Translations under genes and position numbers: made by a program
The notes under the pieces: generated by a model
Databases searched by the model: none
Told to the model about the DNA's origin: nothing
What the model saw: the letters and a program-made list of their open reading frames with translations, nothing else
Shown: positions 14,254-40,856 of the stretch, one piece after another
Layout of the letters: each line of letters begins with the position of its first letter
How positions within the stretch are numbered: the stretch's first letter is position 1
From: Maylandia zebra
Lineage: Eukaryota; Chordata; Actinopteri; Cichliformes; Cichlidae
Length of the DNA stretch: 64,000 nt
Reading direction: 5' to 3'
NCBI RefSeq assembly: GCF_041146795.1
Contig: NC_135175.1
Coordinates: forward strand, 21,592,575 to 21,656,574

Positions 14254-17200
14254 CTACTCTGCTTTTTCTTTGCTGGGATCTGCGACTGGCTGAGCAGCAG
14301 TGGGTGCAGTTGCAGAGGTGGTAGGACTGGTGGCAGCGTTTGGAGGCGGTGCCGGTGGGAGTGGATCGGGATCGTCTATGAGTGCCTGTCTCCTCTCTTG
14401 CTCCTTGATCACTTGAATCAGACAGTAGGTCACAAACATGACGATGATGGTGGTTATGGGGAAGCCTGGGAAGGTAATTCCTTGTTAATAAGCTGGTAAG
14501 AAATGGCAAAGTTGCCTCATAATTAACAACCAAAATCACCTTTTAGAAGCAGCCGTTTGGCAACCAACTTTGCAAAGTCCAAACTGTTCAAGGCCAGAAT
14601 GTTGTACAACACAATGCTCCAGAAGTTAAAAGTGTTGAAGATGGCTCTGATGCGCCGAGACATCGCTTCTGACATTGCCATCTGCAAATCATATTTATAT
14701 ACAACATGCACGTTAAATCCCTTATCCTTTATAAACTGCTTATTGATGTGTACAAACAAACTCATCTGACCAACCTCAAAAGAGCTAAATGGCTCCACGG
14801 AGAAGAATTTGCCTGTCCACAGCTCAAAGTTGAGACCAAAACAGTTCAGGAAAGCCCAGACCAGGACCACCTGACAGGGTCCCAACCAGAGGATGGTGAT
14901 GCCGAAGGTGCACAGTGTAGCCACAAGCTCCTCCACCATGTTCTCGTGCTTTCCACCCAGGTAATTATACACATACCTGTGGATTAGGGCTTCATCAGAA
15001 CCTTTGCTTTTCAAATGATTAACATGACTTTAATATTGGTGGCCTTTTGGAGACACTCACTTGCACAGCCAATCGTTGATCCCTCTGTCGAAGTGACTAC
15101 AAAACAAAATCAGCTTTAGTACTATAGAATTATACCACATGTACGCCTGGAACCACTCACTTGTGTTCAAGCCTCACTCACGTTTCAGCAAACACATAGA
15201 GCATGGTGATGCATTTTGGTGGTTTAGGAGGGTCAAGGTGATCCAGTCTGGATACCGTGTTGATGACTCCAAACATCACAGCTGCTTTCACCCAGTCATA
15301 CACCAGGTTAAAGTAAGCCAGCCCCACTGGAAACAATGCAGTGACATCAGTTCTGCTGCAAGTTTCCTTTCATCTCAAATAATTGAAATTAAAACTGGAA
15401 ATTTTTCATGTTAATGTTTGTTTGCATAAAGTCAAAGCTTTTAATTATATGTTAATGTTCAGTCTTCATTTGTGCTTTTTTTTTTGCATGCCGTTGGGTT
15501 TAAAAATATTAAAACGGGAATTTTCGTGAAGTGGCACAGACCTAGAGCCCAGTCAGACAGGTGCTTCATCAGCTTCAAGTCAGTGGGGATGGTGAGGATG
15601 TACATGAAGTGGAAAAGGATGTCCACTACAATGATGACGATAAGGTGGATCACACCGTGCAGGTTGATATTCCACATCTCCCGCTCTTTCCTGGTAAGGT
15701 CACACCTGTTGACCTGCAGAGGGCAGCAAACACACATCACAACTACGGAGAAAGCCAGAAACTTTCAGCCTCTGCAGACAACAGGCCCTGTTATTTAGGG
15801 ATATTTTAAACGTCAGATTTTTTTACTGATGGCGACATAAATGCATGTAAACTTTACATTGTGTGTTCTAAATATCTTCATGAGCAGTAAAGAAAAGTAA
15901 AAGAAACCATCAATTTTAGGTCACACGATCGTCATACTTAATAATTTTGTAACCTGTAAAGAATCAAATTAAACTTACTTGAACATAAAATTTATCAAAA
16001 GTCATGATAGGCCCGAAATAGAAGAAAGGGAGGTAGAAGTTGTACTTGAGCAGCTCCAAGATGTTGTAGTTGCCATCTTTTCTTTCACAGTTCTCCAGAG
16101 CAAAACTCATACAACGCATGATTGTAAACCCACATCCTCCATAGAAGAAAACAGGACGCAACTCAAAGTCCCCTTCCACAAAACCTGCCTGTTTAGAGAA
16201 GACATGGGGAATCGACCATGAGAAATGTATAGACAATACACTGAGGTGTTTGGGTGCCAGCAGCTTACCTGCCAGGAAATGAAGGGTTCACACTTGAATG
16301 TAGCCAGCGTACAAAGACCAGTGACGAAGCAAAGCCAGCGGATTTTCACTAAAGAGATGCTGTAGAGCAGGATACAGTGGGAGAGGATGAGGGTGACATA
16401 GGTCCAGCCCATGCTGGTCCACACAGCAAGCAGGCCATACACCATATATACCAAGGACCGATACTGTGGGACAGAAAAATGGTGTCACCCTTGTGGTTTA
16501 AAAGTTTTCATACATTCATCATGGGCATGAATATCATCTTTAACGAGTGAATGATACATACAGGGTCACTTAAATCTTTGAAGGTTCTACAGTGGTTTTT
16601 AACTTGATGAACCCAAGAGATATAAACTTGCTCCAAAATCAACATCCTCTAGCTCAACTGAAATTTACAGCAGCCCACATGGACAAGCCAAATATCTCAT
16701 GGAGAATAGTTTTTATGCTCAAATAAGAAAAAGATTGAGCAATTATAACACATATACAAGAGGTATGTTAGGACGAGTAAAGTTGAGGCTTTCAAACCGA
16801 AGAACAATGTCCCAAGTGTCAAGCATGGTGGTGGCAGCATCATGCTCTGGGGATGTTTTGGTGCCACTGGTACTGATACATTGCACAAAGTGGACGGAAC
16901 AATGAAGACTGAGGACAACCTCCAAGTTTTTAACCTTCACCTCAACAACCAAACGGTTAAAACTTAGAAGCAACTGTGTTTTATAATGGCTAAAGCAGGC
17001 TAACATTAAGCTTCTGGACTGGCCTTCCCAAGGGGTTGACCTCAACCCTGCTGAAAATTTTTTAGACCACACTTAAAAGGCAGGTTCATGCAAGGAAATC
17101 AGACGATTTAAATGAACTCTTGTGCACCCAGTTCTTGTTTTTAAGGTCATTAAAGATGTATGGTGTTAGATCATACCACCCTGGGAAAAGAGCAGCTAAA

Positions 17201-19087
17201 AAAAACAAAAAAACAAATAAAAGCTCAGCTGTGACAAAGAAGATTTTGAGGTTGCCAGATAATGGTGAGAAATAAACTTGGGTTCATTGCAGTTCAGTGC
17301 TTCACTCAGATTATTAACACTAGCAGTAAATATTGGATCTGTCCTATACTACATTAATCCGCCTACAGAAGCTCAATGAAAACAATCCATCAATCTGTCA
17401 GGAGAAGCACCTGTGGAGCCAGCATGGAGCAGATCTTGGCAAACAGCACATGACCAGAGAGCGCAAATATGATGTGGTCTCTAAAGGTGGAAAACCACAT
17501 CAGCCACTCGAAATCTGCAGTTTCCTGTAGACCAGCGAGCACAACAATATTAGAAATATGAGAACACTTCTGCAAACAAATGATGACAAATGAGCTGCAT
17601 TCATTTTCTTACCATTTTCCTCCCAAAGTAGTACCATCCTGGCTTCACGCTGGTTTTGAAAGTCTTTCTGTTTGCACTGGCTAACAATGGGACAATTGGG
17701 GGGCGGGGGGGGGGAGAATACAACATTTTATAGTTTGGTACAGAAGCCAAGTGTTTCTGTGCACCGTGTTTTCTTTTCTTGCCCTTGAGTGCAAATGACA
17801 AACCTTTGCTAGATTGACAGTGAAACAAATGTAGGCCAAACAGAGGGACTATTTTCTTCTTGTGCTCGGTGGTATTAATACCGACACCTGTTCTCCTCAG
17901 CGTGGTCTACATAGCTCAGACTCCTCAACCTTACACTGTGACACTTCCCCCATATGTATACTTCACAGTGTATTGTCTGTACGTGACTGTGCTACAGTCT
18001 CAGATGAACTTTGCATTCGTGGAATCTAATGTATGCTGATCAGGAAAAAGAGGAAAATAATTTAGTCAAGCTTTGTTTTAGTCCTTTTTATGATTTAATT
18101 TGCAAGATAATTTGTTTATAAAGTATAGATAGTCTAGGATAGAGTCACGGAATTAATATATGATTAACTAGTACTTCATAGGTATTTCTATGCTATAAAT
18201 ATAAATAGATATCCTTTAAACAAAATGGTCTTCTTAGTAGTTTTCTGTCACCTAGTCCTGTGCTGGTTCATCATATTCTGTACACGTTTAGTTGTTGGTC
18301 ACCTCTGGCTCAAACATCATTCAAGAAACACATGTGACCAACAAGCAAGCAGAGGGAACCAAGAGCTAGATGCAGATCTCTGGCGTGTGGCATCGACCGA
18401 CAGGTCCACCTGGACTTTCCAGTTTACCTGGGAAGAGTACTCACCCAACTCTAACACTACACTGGTCCTTTTGAAGTTGAGGTTCTGATTAACTCTGTGT
18501 GTGTCTGTCTTAAGCTACCCCAGAATATGAGAATTGACAGCATGTGGAACGTTGCACATATTCCAGTCGAAACCCACTTAGTCCAGTCTGTTGTACCCCC
18601 TTCCAACCCCCCTCCAACCATCTGGGTCATTGATGGACAGCTTCCCTACACAGTTAGTAGCATTTTGGATGCTTCTGTGCAGAAACTCTTGAGAGAAATT
18701 TGCAAAATTTGTTTAAAGACATTCCTGTGGGAAAAATTAAGCTGTGGACTTACCTGTTAACCTGACATCAGACCTCGTTGTGTTAAAGCTTTCAGATACA
18801 ATTCCTGGTATTTCATTGTTGTAAATAAACCTGTGAACTTTTAACTCAGAGTCCTAAGTTTGAATCCACCTGCACCACCAGTTAGGACAGTTTTCATTAT
18901 AAATGACCAAATACAGTAGGCTTAATATTCGGATGCTCTTTTTCTGTGTGCATGTGTGTCAGTGTGTTAACTCATACTCACAACTGGACACCTCAAAGAT
19001 CCAGCTAGTGGCCCAGAACATGGCCAGACACAAAACAGTGTTGTAGAAATAAATCTCATACTTGGGAAGAGCAGCTTTGAGCCCCAT
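14254..19087 (-). CDS. hhatl: Hedgehog acyltransferase-like protein (MBOAT family), complete
   Basis: Eleven coding exons on the - strand: 19087-18982, 17680-17613, 17524-17411, 16463-16269, 16188-15979, 15713-15542, 15326-15182, 15096-15061, 14976-14775, 14681-14540 and 14465-14254. Every junction keeps phase, giving 533 aa (human HHATL is about 504). It is a multi-pass membrane protein. Recognisable blocks include [39 protein letters not shown] and [11 protein letters not shown]. At the position where active HHAT has its catalytic His in a W-H-G context, this protein reads WLGPC. That His-to-Leu change is typical of HHATL and implies no palmitoyl-transferase activity on Hedgehog. HHATL is an endoplasmic/sarcoplasmic reticulum protein enriched in striated muscle and heart. 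The tail after the last membrane segment is rich in Pro, Ala and Thr and longer than the human tail. A splice acceptor just upstream of the ATG (19126-19127) suggests a non-coding first exon further right. Confidence 0.95.
16770..17150 (+). mobile_element. Tc1-type transposase fossil in hhatl intron 3
   Basis: A + strand frame reads [20 protein letters not shown] and, after breaks, [15 protein letters not shown]. These correspond to the middle and last DDE blocks of a Tc1 transposase. Stops and frameshifts make it non-functional. It is antisense to hhatl, and no clear terminal repeats were found. Confidence 0.8.
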
Positions 19088-19125
19088 GGCGATGCAGTCA
19101 GGACAGCACGGAGCTCCGGAGGCTC

Positions 19126-21786
19126 CTGAATATAAACCACAGAGAAGTCAGAGTACTTTAATCTGTCTGTCACACCTAAAACAGGCGGTGCCAAATAGCA
19201 TTCCTGAGTTATCCTGCCTACAGTAAGACACATATGCCAGAGGTTCATCCCCTTTCCCCTGATGTTATCTTTTATTTTGGGGATCCTTTGGATCCCAGTC
19301 ACTGCTGTACTACAGGAAGGGTGGCACATTATTCTTCATGAACAGCTGTAATCCTAAAAATAAACTGAGCCTCACAAAAAGTGTCACAGTCCTACTGCAG
19401 TATTTGTATGAGGGCATTTATTACATTATTTTGCATAACCCAACTAAAATAGACCTCTAATCCATCGCTGATTCTAAATTTAGGTAACTGTCATCCGTGA
19501 ACTTTCTGTGACACATTATCAGAGATGGAAAGTAACAAAAGCCATTTGCTTCCTCTTAACCTGTGACTATCACAGAGGACTTTCCACATTTTTATTGTAC
19601 TTATCTTTGTACATTTATCAAATGGATTAATAACTGCTAATTTTAAAGATTATTAGTCCAGCTGTCAACGAAGTTTCCACATCCGTTATTCAAAGGAAAG
19701 CAGAGCAGTAGGATTTTTTATTTTTTAACACCTCAGAGTAAAAAACCATCAGTGTTGCTATTAGATCACTCTTACTAACACATCAGATTTTAAATAGTAC
19801 TTTTAAAATGGTATGTTGTTTTTTCTGGTTTATTTACACTTAGGTAGTTTAAATTGAGCAATTCTTAAGCTTTTTGGGACCAGGAACCACTTATAGGATT
19901 GCAGTTTTTGACTTAACCGATGATTTACTCAAGGATTTCTCTATGCTCACAAGCTAGCTAGCTGGCTAACAAGGTAAGCTGTGTATAGCAGCAGTGGCTG
20001 ATTGCACCCTGAGATCTACGAATGACTTCATGACATGATTGGTCACGATGCTGTTGTATCAGAGTTTCTAATAGTCCAGTGATAACATGGGAAGAATTAA
20101 GTCACATGACATGCTGGTTTTACTGGCATTAATTAATCACACTTTTCATAGTCGCCATGTTGAGAGGGGTGGAGCTGACAGAGGAACTGAGAGACACTGA
20201 AATACCATAGGGGTCATGACTTTTCTGTTACATGGGAGGCCTGCCCTAAAACATATTGTATCATTATTATTTTTATTATTGTTAATATTATTAGTAGTAG
20301 TATTTTGACTCTAATAGGTACCAGAATTTGCTTTAGTAAGACTAGAAACTAGCAACTAAGGAACAGTCAGAGTCAGCTATAGCAAAAAATCAGTTAAACC
20401 TAAATGAACTGTATTAGTAGGCCTGGTCGGATAGTTTAATATTTGACGGATAAACGTATCTTACAAGATCATATTTGATTTGATTTGATTTGATTTGCAT
20501 CTGCATAATAAACTGCATAATTCACTATAAGCATGCCCTCCTATTGTGCCAAAGAGTGGTTCTTTTCACTATTTATCTTTTGCTTTGTGGATTCTGATGC
20601 CTCTTCTTTGGTACAATAAGAACCTGCTTTCTCCTCCTTATTTAATATATTCTGTTCCAAAAACCTTGCTGTATAATGCCTGATTTTAAGCTTCAATTAT
20701 TTAAGAATATTGTTTCTTTGACTTGTTTGACACATTTCTCATTTCTCATAAAAAGGTGGAGGGTAAACTGACCGATTAGAATTTAAAGTGCAGCTGCTGC
20801 TATTTTTAACTAAACGATTTCTCTCTGATGAATTGCAGCTTAGGCTTGCACACAATGAAACAGCTACGTGTTGCTATAAGAGAAAAATCAAACTCAGCTA
20901 AATGAAGCAACAATGAACTACAGTAAAACCCCTTCCTGCTTTCTCTTCATGGTGTCTGAATGAGATGCATGCTGTTGAAATGCCACACGGTCATGCACTT
21001 CAGTTTGTCCTCCACACCACCTGTTGTGATACTGACCTTGATCGCAGTAAGCCCAAAGTAGTTGTTAAAGAAAATTCAGATTGTTTCAAAGGCACTTTAA
21101 AATGTCACATAAAAAAAGAACATGGAAGGAAAGGTAAAGTTTTGCATCTGCTGTGCTTCCACAGAGTGCAGGTCAAGCTGCAGGTCCCTCTGACTCCCTG
21201 AGAGGGAGCTGCCACCCGTTAAAGGTGACATGGTGTATTTGTACTTTGTCCACTGACACAGGGGGGGCGGAACGGGAGGACTGCTAAAACAGTATAATAG
21301 ACTATGAGCCACACAACATTGGACATGTATTCAGGTCGCCTATATTTGCTAATAAGCAGCAAATAGTTAGCAAAACTCACTCAAGCCATATGTCGATATT
21401 TTCACATTTAATACTGAAAAGTCTGAAGTTGAAGCCCTCATTATATTTACATAGTTACATGTACTCATGTCTGCATTGCGTCACACTGCTTAACATAACA
21501 TACTTTGAAGATTTGAGGAACTATTTTTACTGTCAAAAGAAAAAAGACCCAGATATTTTATCTGTAAAAAAATTTTCCATTCTACATGTTGCCAGGTCTG
21601 TTTTGGGATGGTCTAAGCCTCCTGCAAATTTGAGCAGCCTGAAGCTCCGTGTCTCAGATTCTAACAACAGCTCACTGGGAGATATAAAACAACACGCAGT
21701 GCCAACTGGTGACAATATCTCAAAATACAATACAGTTTGTCATTTAAGCGGCAAATGAAACGAACTGTAGGACAAATATTTTGTTG
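19126..21786. other. Region between gars1 copy A and hhatl
   Basis: No recognisable exon. It should contain the non-coding first exon and promoter of hhatl, which I cannot place. A short (TTTGA)n run sits near 20474-20497. Confidence 0.45.
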
Positions 21787-21792
21787 TTTATT
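21787..21792 (-). promoter_or_regulatory. Poly(A) signal of gars1 copy A
   Basis: AATAAA on the - strand, about 200 bases after the copy A stop codon. Confidence 0.5.
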
Positions 21793-21988
21793 TGACAATC
21801 AAACGTGACAATGTAGAAAATTATAGATTATTAAACCGTTCTCCTCCTTCATAGGAACAGTTCAACATGTCAGTTGGTGATTTGCTTGAGCAACACTGTT
21901 CTCCAAATGTTATCTCCAATTGGAGATAGGTTTTGGGGACCTGTACAGAGTGTGTCCCACTTCGTGAAATGAATGGGTGGATGGATGG

Positions 21989-29076
<7,088 letters not shown>

Positions 29077-31263
29077 GCTGACACTCAACAGGTTGCTCTT
29101 GTTAAAGTCTGCTTCAAGCTTCCTTCAGTCTGAGACACAGAGAGGGAAATGTTTTCTTCTCTTTTATAATCCGACTCTGGCAACGAGGTTGTTGTGTTGC
29201 ATCATCCAGGAAGCTCAAATTAATTCTCCATTCCAGGTTGAAAACGAAACCACACTGGTCCTGACTTTCTGTCAACAGTATTGTTTAGTCATTAGCATTA
29301 ACAGCCTAGTAATACATACACTGTGCAGAACAATGGCCCCAGGATAGAAATAACATGATGTGGCTCTTTTGTTCCTCCATCCAAGTATGAGCTCTGACTA
29401 CAACACTAAAAGATGTTTTCATTTGACATGACACATTTAATAAATAAATAGCATGGGGCATAAATGCACAACGTGAAACTATTTGATTATTGTACACAGT
29501 GAACTTGAAGCCAGTGTGCTTAACTCTGCAAGAAAGTGTTTTGGAAAATTTGTCCTAAACAAGTATAACGGAACATCACTGATGCCTGGAAGTCAGAAAT
29601 CTCATCCTGCTCACTCTCTGTGTCTCTGAGACGCTTTATCCTTAACAATTATTTAGTAGCAAAGTAACATCTGGTGTGAACATCTGTCAGATCAAGTCTG
29701 ACAGTCAGTGCACTGTGATGACCCCCTTTGTGAACGAGGAAGCAGCTGAAAGAAGCTTTGGTAGAAGGCACAGTCTCATGGTTAACTGAGGTGAAAAAGG
29801 CTCCAAACTCTTGATCTGTACATGTGGCAGAATTATTAGTTTTTGGAATAAAGAGGCAAAGTAATCTGACTAACCAGCTAAACAAATATCCATTTAGGAT
29901 GTTTGTGCATTAGGCCTTGCTTTTTCTAAGTAATAAATGTAGTAAATAAATGCAGTAATAAAGGAAGAGCCCACACTTTAAAGCCTTTGTAACTTCACCT
30001 TAACAGTGGTGCCTTATTGTGCATGTAGGATCGCAAAAACCTGTTTACCTTTACCCACCTTTGAGAATTTAACAGGCCCTTAATAGAAAAAAAATTAAAT
30101 AAAAATGAGCTAGTAGTGGAAGTAACAGTGAATCAGTGGTGCCAGCTAATGGTGAAAAATAATACTATCAGTCCTTTATTTTCCACCCATCTTCTTCCAA
30201 TTCTCCAAGCATCATGGGGGTGGAGGGAACACTGGAGCATATCCCAGTTGTCACAGGGCAGAAGGCAGGGTACGCCCAAACAATTTAGAATAGGTTAAAA
30301 ATCAACTCTAAGTGCATCTTTGGAAGTAAACCGGAGTACTCATACAGAAAGATCCCAGGGAACCAGTGAATTTGAACCCAGGACCTACTTACTGTTAGGC
30401 CTGCTAATCACAACGCCACTGTGCCGGCTGCTGCTTTGCTTTGAATTCTCAGATATGATGTTGAGCTATGAGGCAAAAAAATAAAAGAATCCCACTTTTA
30501 ACAAAAACAATATAATCATGGTAGGAAGCAGAATATCTGTCATACACATGAAACATGAATCGGTACGCTGCGTTAAACACATCAACTTGTCACGTGCTAA
30601 AAACAATTTCGCTGACTATTCTGTTTTTAAATCATACTGGATTTACTTGTTTCATTCATGTTGGCTCTGATACACCGTTTATGTTCAAACTAATAAAACT
30701 GATGCGTTGGACATTTTTAGTCCACATTTTTTCCACTGGAGGGGAAAAAAGCAAACATTCAAAACATGGTTTTAATTTCCGAGCATTAAGATTTTAGTTT
30801 TGGAGGTCATCTTAAAAACTCCTGAATTACCGTAAGCTTAAGAAGACATTTTTGAGATTAAAAGCAATCGCTGAGCAGCAGTGGCTCAAAAACAAGAAGA
30901 AAATATCACAGCTGTTTGTCCGTGTCCTGTAAGTGCCGACTCTTTTTATTGAAACTGTTAAATATCTCAATCAGATCTGCCTGAAACTGGAATGGTGGAC
31001 GCTTCCTTCCACTGAAAACACCCTGATTACATTTCTCCCTTTTAACATCGTATTGGCATGGTCGTGCATGGATGAAATGCTGCTCGTCAATGAAACAACA
31101 GTCCTGTGCAAGCTTTACCACAACTGTTAAGATATGATAAATACATGACAATTTAGTGATTGCAGTGGTGTGGATCACAAAGAGGGCTCTGTGCGCCACT
31201 ACAGCTCGTCACAATCCAGTCGCGGCAATCGTCGCGGCGGTGCATAAGCAACGAGTCTGTGGA
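29077..31263. other. Spacer between the two gars1 copies; putative promoter of copy A
   Basis: No further exon is recognised. It must hold the promoter and 5' UTR of copy A unless that copy is made by read-through from copy B. A repeat is annotated at 30170-30430. Confidence 0.45.
30170..30430 (+). repeat. Dispersed fish repeat (LINE/SINE-derived tail)
   Basis: It contains the landmarks TCTTCTTCCAATTCTCC, GGTACGCCC, CAATTTAGA, AAACCGGAGTACTC, GAACCCAGGACC and CACTGTGCCGG in order. This series recurs widely in teleost genomes. The copy is quite diverged. Confidence 0.65.
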
Positions 31264-31269
31264 TTTATT
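31264..31269 (-). promoter_or_regulatory. Poly(A) signal of gars1 copy B
   Basis: AATAAA on the - strand, only 27 bases beyond the copy B stop codon. It would give a very short 3' UTR. Confidence 0.5.
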
Positions 31270-31296
31270 ATGAAGTGGCTGGCAGACAGGAGAACT

Positions 31297-38188
<6,892 letters not shown>

Positions 38189-38343
38189 GGACCGGAGTAA
38201 TGCGAGAAAGAGAATGATGAAATCTCTGAGAGCAAGTAAACACTGCTTCCGCCGCCGGGAAGCACTTTCTCTACGCCACACGTACGCTGTGTGCCCATTG
38301 TACACTCTCGGCAGATTCGTCACACATGCTGAGGGGTAAAAAA

Positions 38344-38376
38344 TAAATAAATAAAAAAAAAAAAAAAAAAAAAAAA
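38344..38376. repeat. A-rich simple repeat next to the gars1 copy B promoter
   Basis: (AAAT)n followed by a run of about 24 A. Confidence 0.9.
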
Positions 38377-38552
38377 CCATTATAAATAAAATTTTAAAAA
38401 TGAATAAAATAAACTGAAATAAAAATTAGTTTAGATCGATATTTTTTGTCAGCTAAGATAACAACTTAATTCTAAAGTATATATTCTGGATTACTGTTCC
38501 ATCACCCAGTTATATCCGTTGCCCTTTTGATCTAGCTAATTAATATGTGTGC

Positions 38553-38700
38553 ACAAAATTCAATTCAATTCACTCCAGTTTTATTTATTTGGCGCCAAAT
38601 CACAACAACAGTTCCCGCGAGACACTTTCTATTCCAAGCTAAAGACCATACAACATTACAGACCCCAGCAATCAGACAAGCCCCCTACGAGGAAGCAAAA
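38553..38700 (+). repeat. Dispersed teleost repeat, copy 2 of 3
   Basis: It starts with TTCAATTCA..TTTTATTT and has GGCGCCAAATCACAACAACA and CTAAAGACCATACA. Its 3' part is missing compared with 51840-52062. Confidence 0.72.
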
Positions 38701-39056
38701 AAAGGAGAAAAAATATCCACTGTATTCCGTAAATGTGAATTTATTTGTCTATGGGCCGGCATTCATCAACAAATCTATTATCAGCTCATACAGATCTACA
38801 AGCATTTATTTCAGTTATTGACAAAAATAATGACATTTTCCGAGAGAAAATAATAACTAAAACTGCTATTAGCCGATTTCAGTCTGTTTATTGTAGGGTA
38901 TGGGCCAGGATTAAATCATTACAGTCATTCAGAAATGGTAACCTTGTGTCTCTCTGTGGATACTGTGGAGTTGTGCCCATGAAGCCCTCTTTCTATCTTC
39001 CACTCTTCTCACAAGAAAAGAAGGAAAAACAAACTTATCAGACCTCAGATCCCTCT

Positions 39057-39097
39057 TTCTTTTTCTTCTTCTTCTTCTTCTTCTTCTTCTTCTTTTA
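39057..39097. repeat. (TTC)n microsatellite
   Basis: TTC trinucleotide repeat with a slightly impure left edge. A long T run follows at about 39157-39174. Confidence 0.95.
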
Positions 39098-40685
39098 GAT
39101 CTGTGTGAATCCATATTTTTACAAGATTTTTTTTGATGTCTTTTGCACAATTGGCTTTTTTTTTTTTTTTTTTGCAAGGGTGAGGAGCAGATCACTCTTC
39201 CAATAAGACAAATGCCAGACACTTCATGTGTCCCTTGGGGCTCAAATCTCATCATCTCATTCTCACTAAAATGTGCCCTTATTCTGCAGAGGAATGACAA
39301 GATGTGACCTGCAGGGTTTCCATCATTTAGCACTCACTCATCAATAAGAAAAGTTACTGGCATTTGATTGATACTGGATGACTTGTCAAGGTCTTTTCAG
39401 TGCAGATCCTACTTCTTTTTTTTTTTTAAACCTGCATGCTTCATCTGCTTCTTGCTTTACTGTAAACAGATAGGAGTTTAGGTTTTCATGCTGGGCTATG
39501 TGGCTATGTAAATTTAACTTTTTACATGCTTTCCCCTCTGTGATATGCAAAATATTCAGTCTTTTTACAAATAAATATTCAAAGCCATTTAAAGCCGGTA
39601 GAATCGGTTCCTGGAATAACAATGGTCTTCAGTATGTAAAACTATTAAAACAGTCGGCTACTGCTTGGATATTGCAGTTACATTCAAAGTATAGGATCAA
39701 GTGGCCAAAGATGACATATTAGAATGAAAATAACATAACAAATAGTCCTAATGCCGAAAAACCGTGATAACACTTAATCCATAAAGGAATATTTCATTAG
39801 ATTAGTTACAAAATAAGATATACAGAATATTCTTTTTGTTGCATATTCTCTCAAGATTATGTTCAGTCTATCACAAGTTTATATCTATTCCACTAGGTGG
39901 CAGCAAAGGTAAACTAATGAGCCAATACAGTCCAAAGCGTGATCTGTGCGACCTTTTCTTTCCAACTAGACGTGAGAATACCCAAATTCAAGAGTAGCCA
40001 GGGAAGTCAGCTTCATGCCTCCTTTTTCTTCAGAGAGCCAAGGCCCTAAACTGGGGTAGAAGTCTTACATTTTATAGTTCTGTAGTAGTCATACTACAGA
40101 TCGGTGACACCAAAGTCTTCCCATAAAATCTCTGGTTACTCCCAGGTAAAATAAATCTCCAGGACACTGAGGTCTCTTATATCTTAAGGACTTCTCCTCT
40201 TTTGTAAATACACTTTGAGGGACTGAACAGGCTGAAAACTCATAAAATTTAGCATAAATGAAATTCACGAAAAGCCATGAAAAGTTTCATGTACTATGTG
40301 ATTAACGGGTTTCGGCCATCGGTGTGAGAAAATGGAAATAATTAAAATTACAGTGAAATCAATAAATATAATGAGACAACTTCAGGTACCACTTCTGCTT
40401 CATCTGTCATAAATAACAAAGGAACGGGCCACACCTGGTCATGAAACTGCTTATTACTGCTTATTACTTTTTAGTCTAAAAATGGGGGGACTGTCTATAA
40501 ATATGTATGCAATTCCTAAACAGTTAATGCAGTGCTGTTGTTTTAATTAAAACTGAAAGTCTGCACTTTGATCACATCTTGATAGTTTGATTTAAAATCC
40601 ACCGTGGTGCTGTGCAGGGGCAAAACTACAAACTTTGTGTCTTTGTCCAACAAATTATGGACCTAACTGTACATATAGTCTAAGG

Positions 40686-40856
40686 AGCTTGGAAAGAAAA
40701 GCATGTGGACTTCTTTAAGTTTGTTTCACCTCTCATCTGAGAAGTATCCATCTCATCAACTTCTTCAGTTCTTCTTCAGCTTCTCGGATGAGAGGTGAAA
40801 CGTCTTCAAGCAACTTAAAGAAGTCCAAATGTTTTTCTTTCCAAGCTCCATAGACT
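40686..40856. repeat. Imperfect inverted repeat, arms about 60-65 bp
   Basis: GGAGCTTGGAAAGAAAAGCA through TCACCTCTCATCTGAGAAG on the left is matched in reverse complement by CTTCTCGGATGAGAGGTGAAACGTC through TTTCTTTCCAAGCTCC on the right. About 40 bases separate the arms. The right arm, with its continuation ACGATGACCTGGATGACTGAGAACC, is a repeat widespread in teleosts, perhaps from a Penelope-like element. The family is not certain. Confidence 0.75.

Noticed and set aside
40780-40805. Hammerhead ribozyme core
   Set aside because: The sequence reads CGGATGAG rather than CTGANGA, and no proper stem II separates it from GAAAC. Kept only as a weak resemblance.
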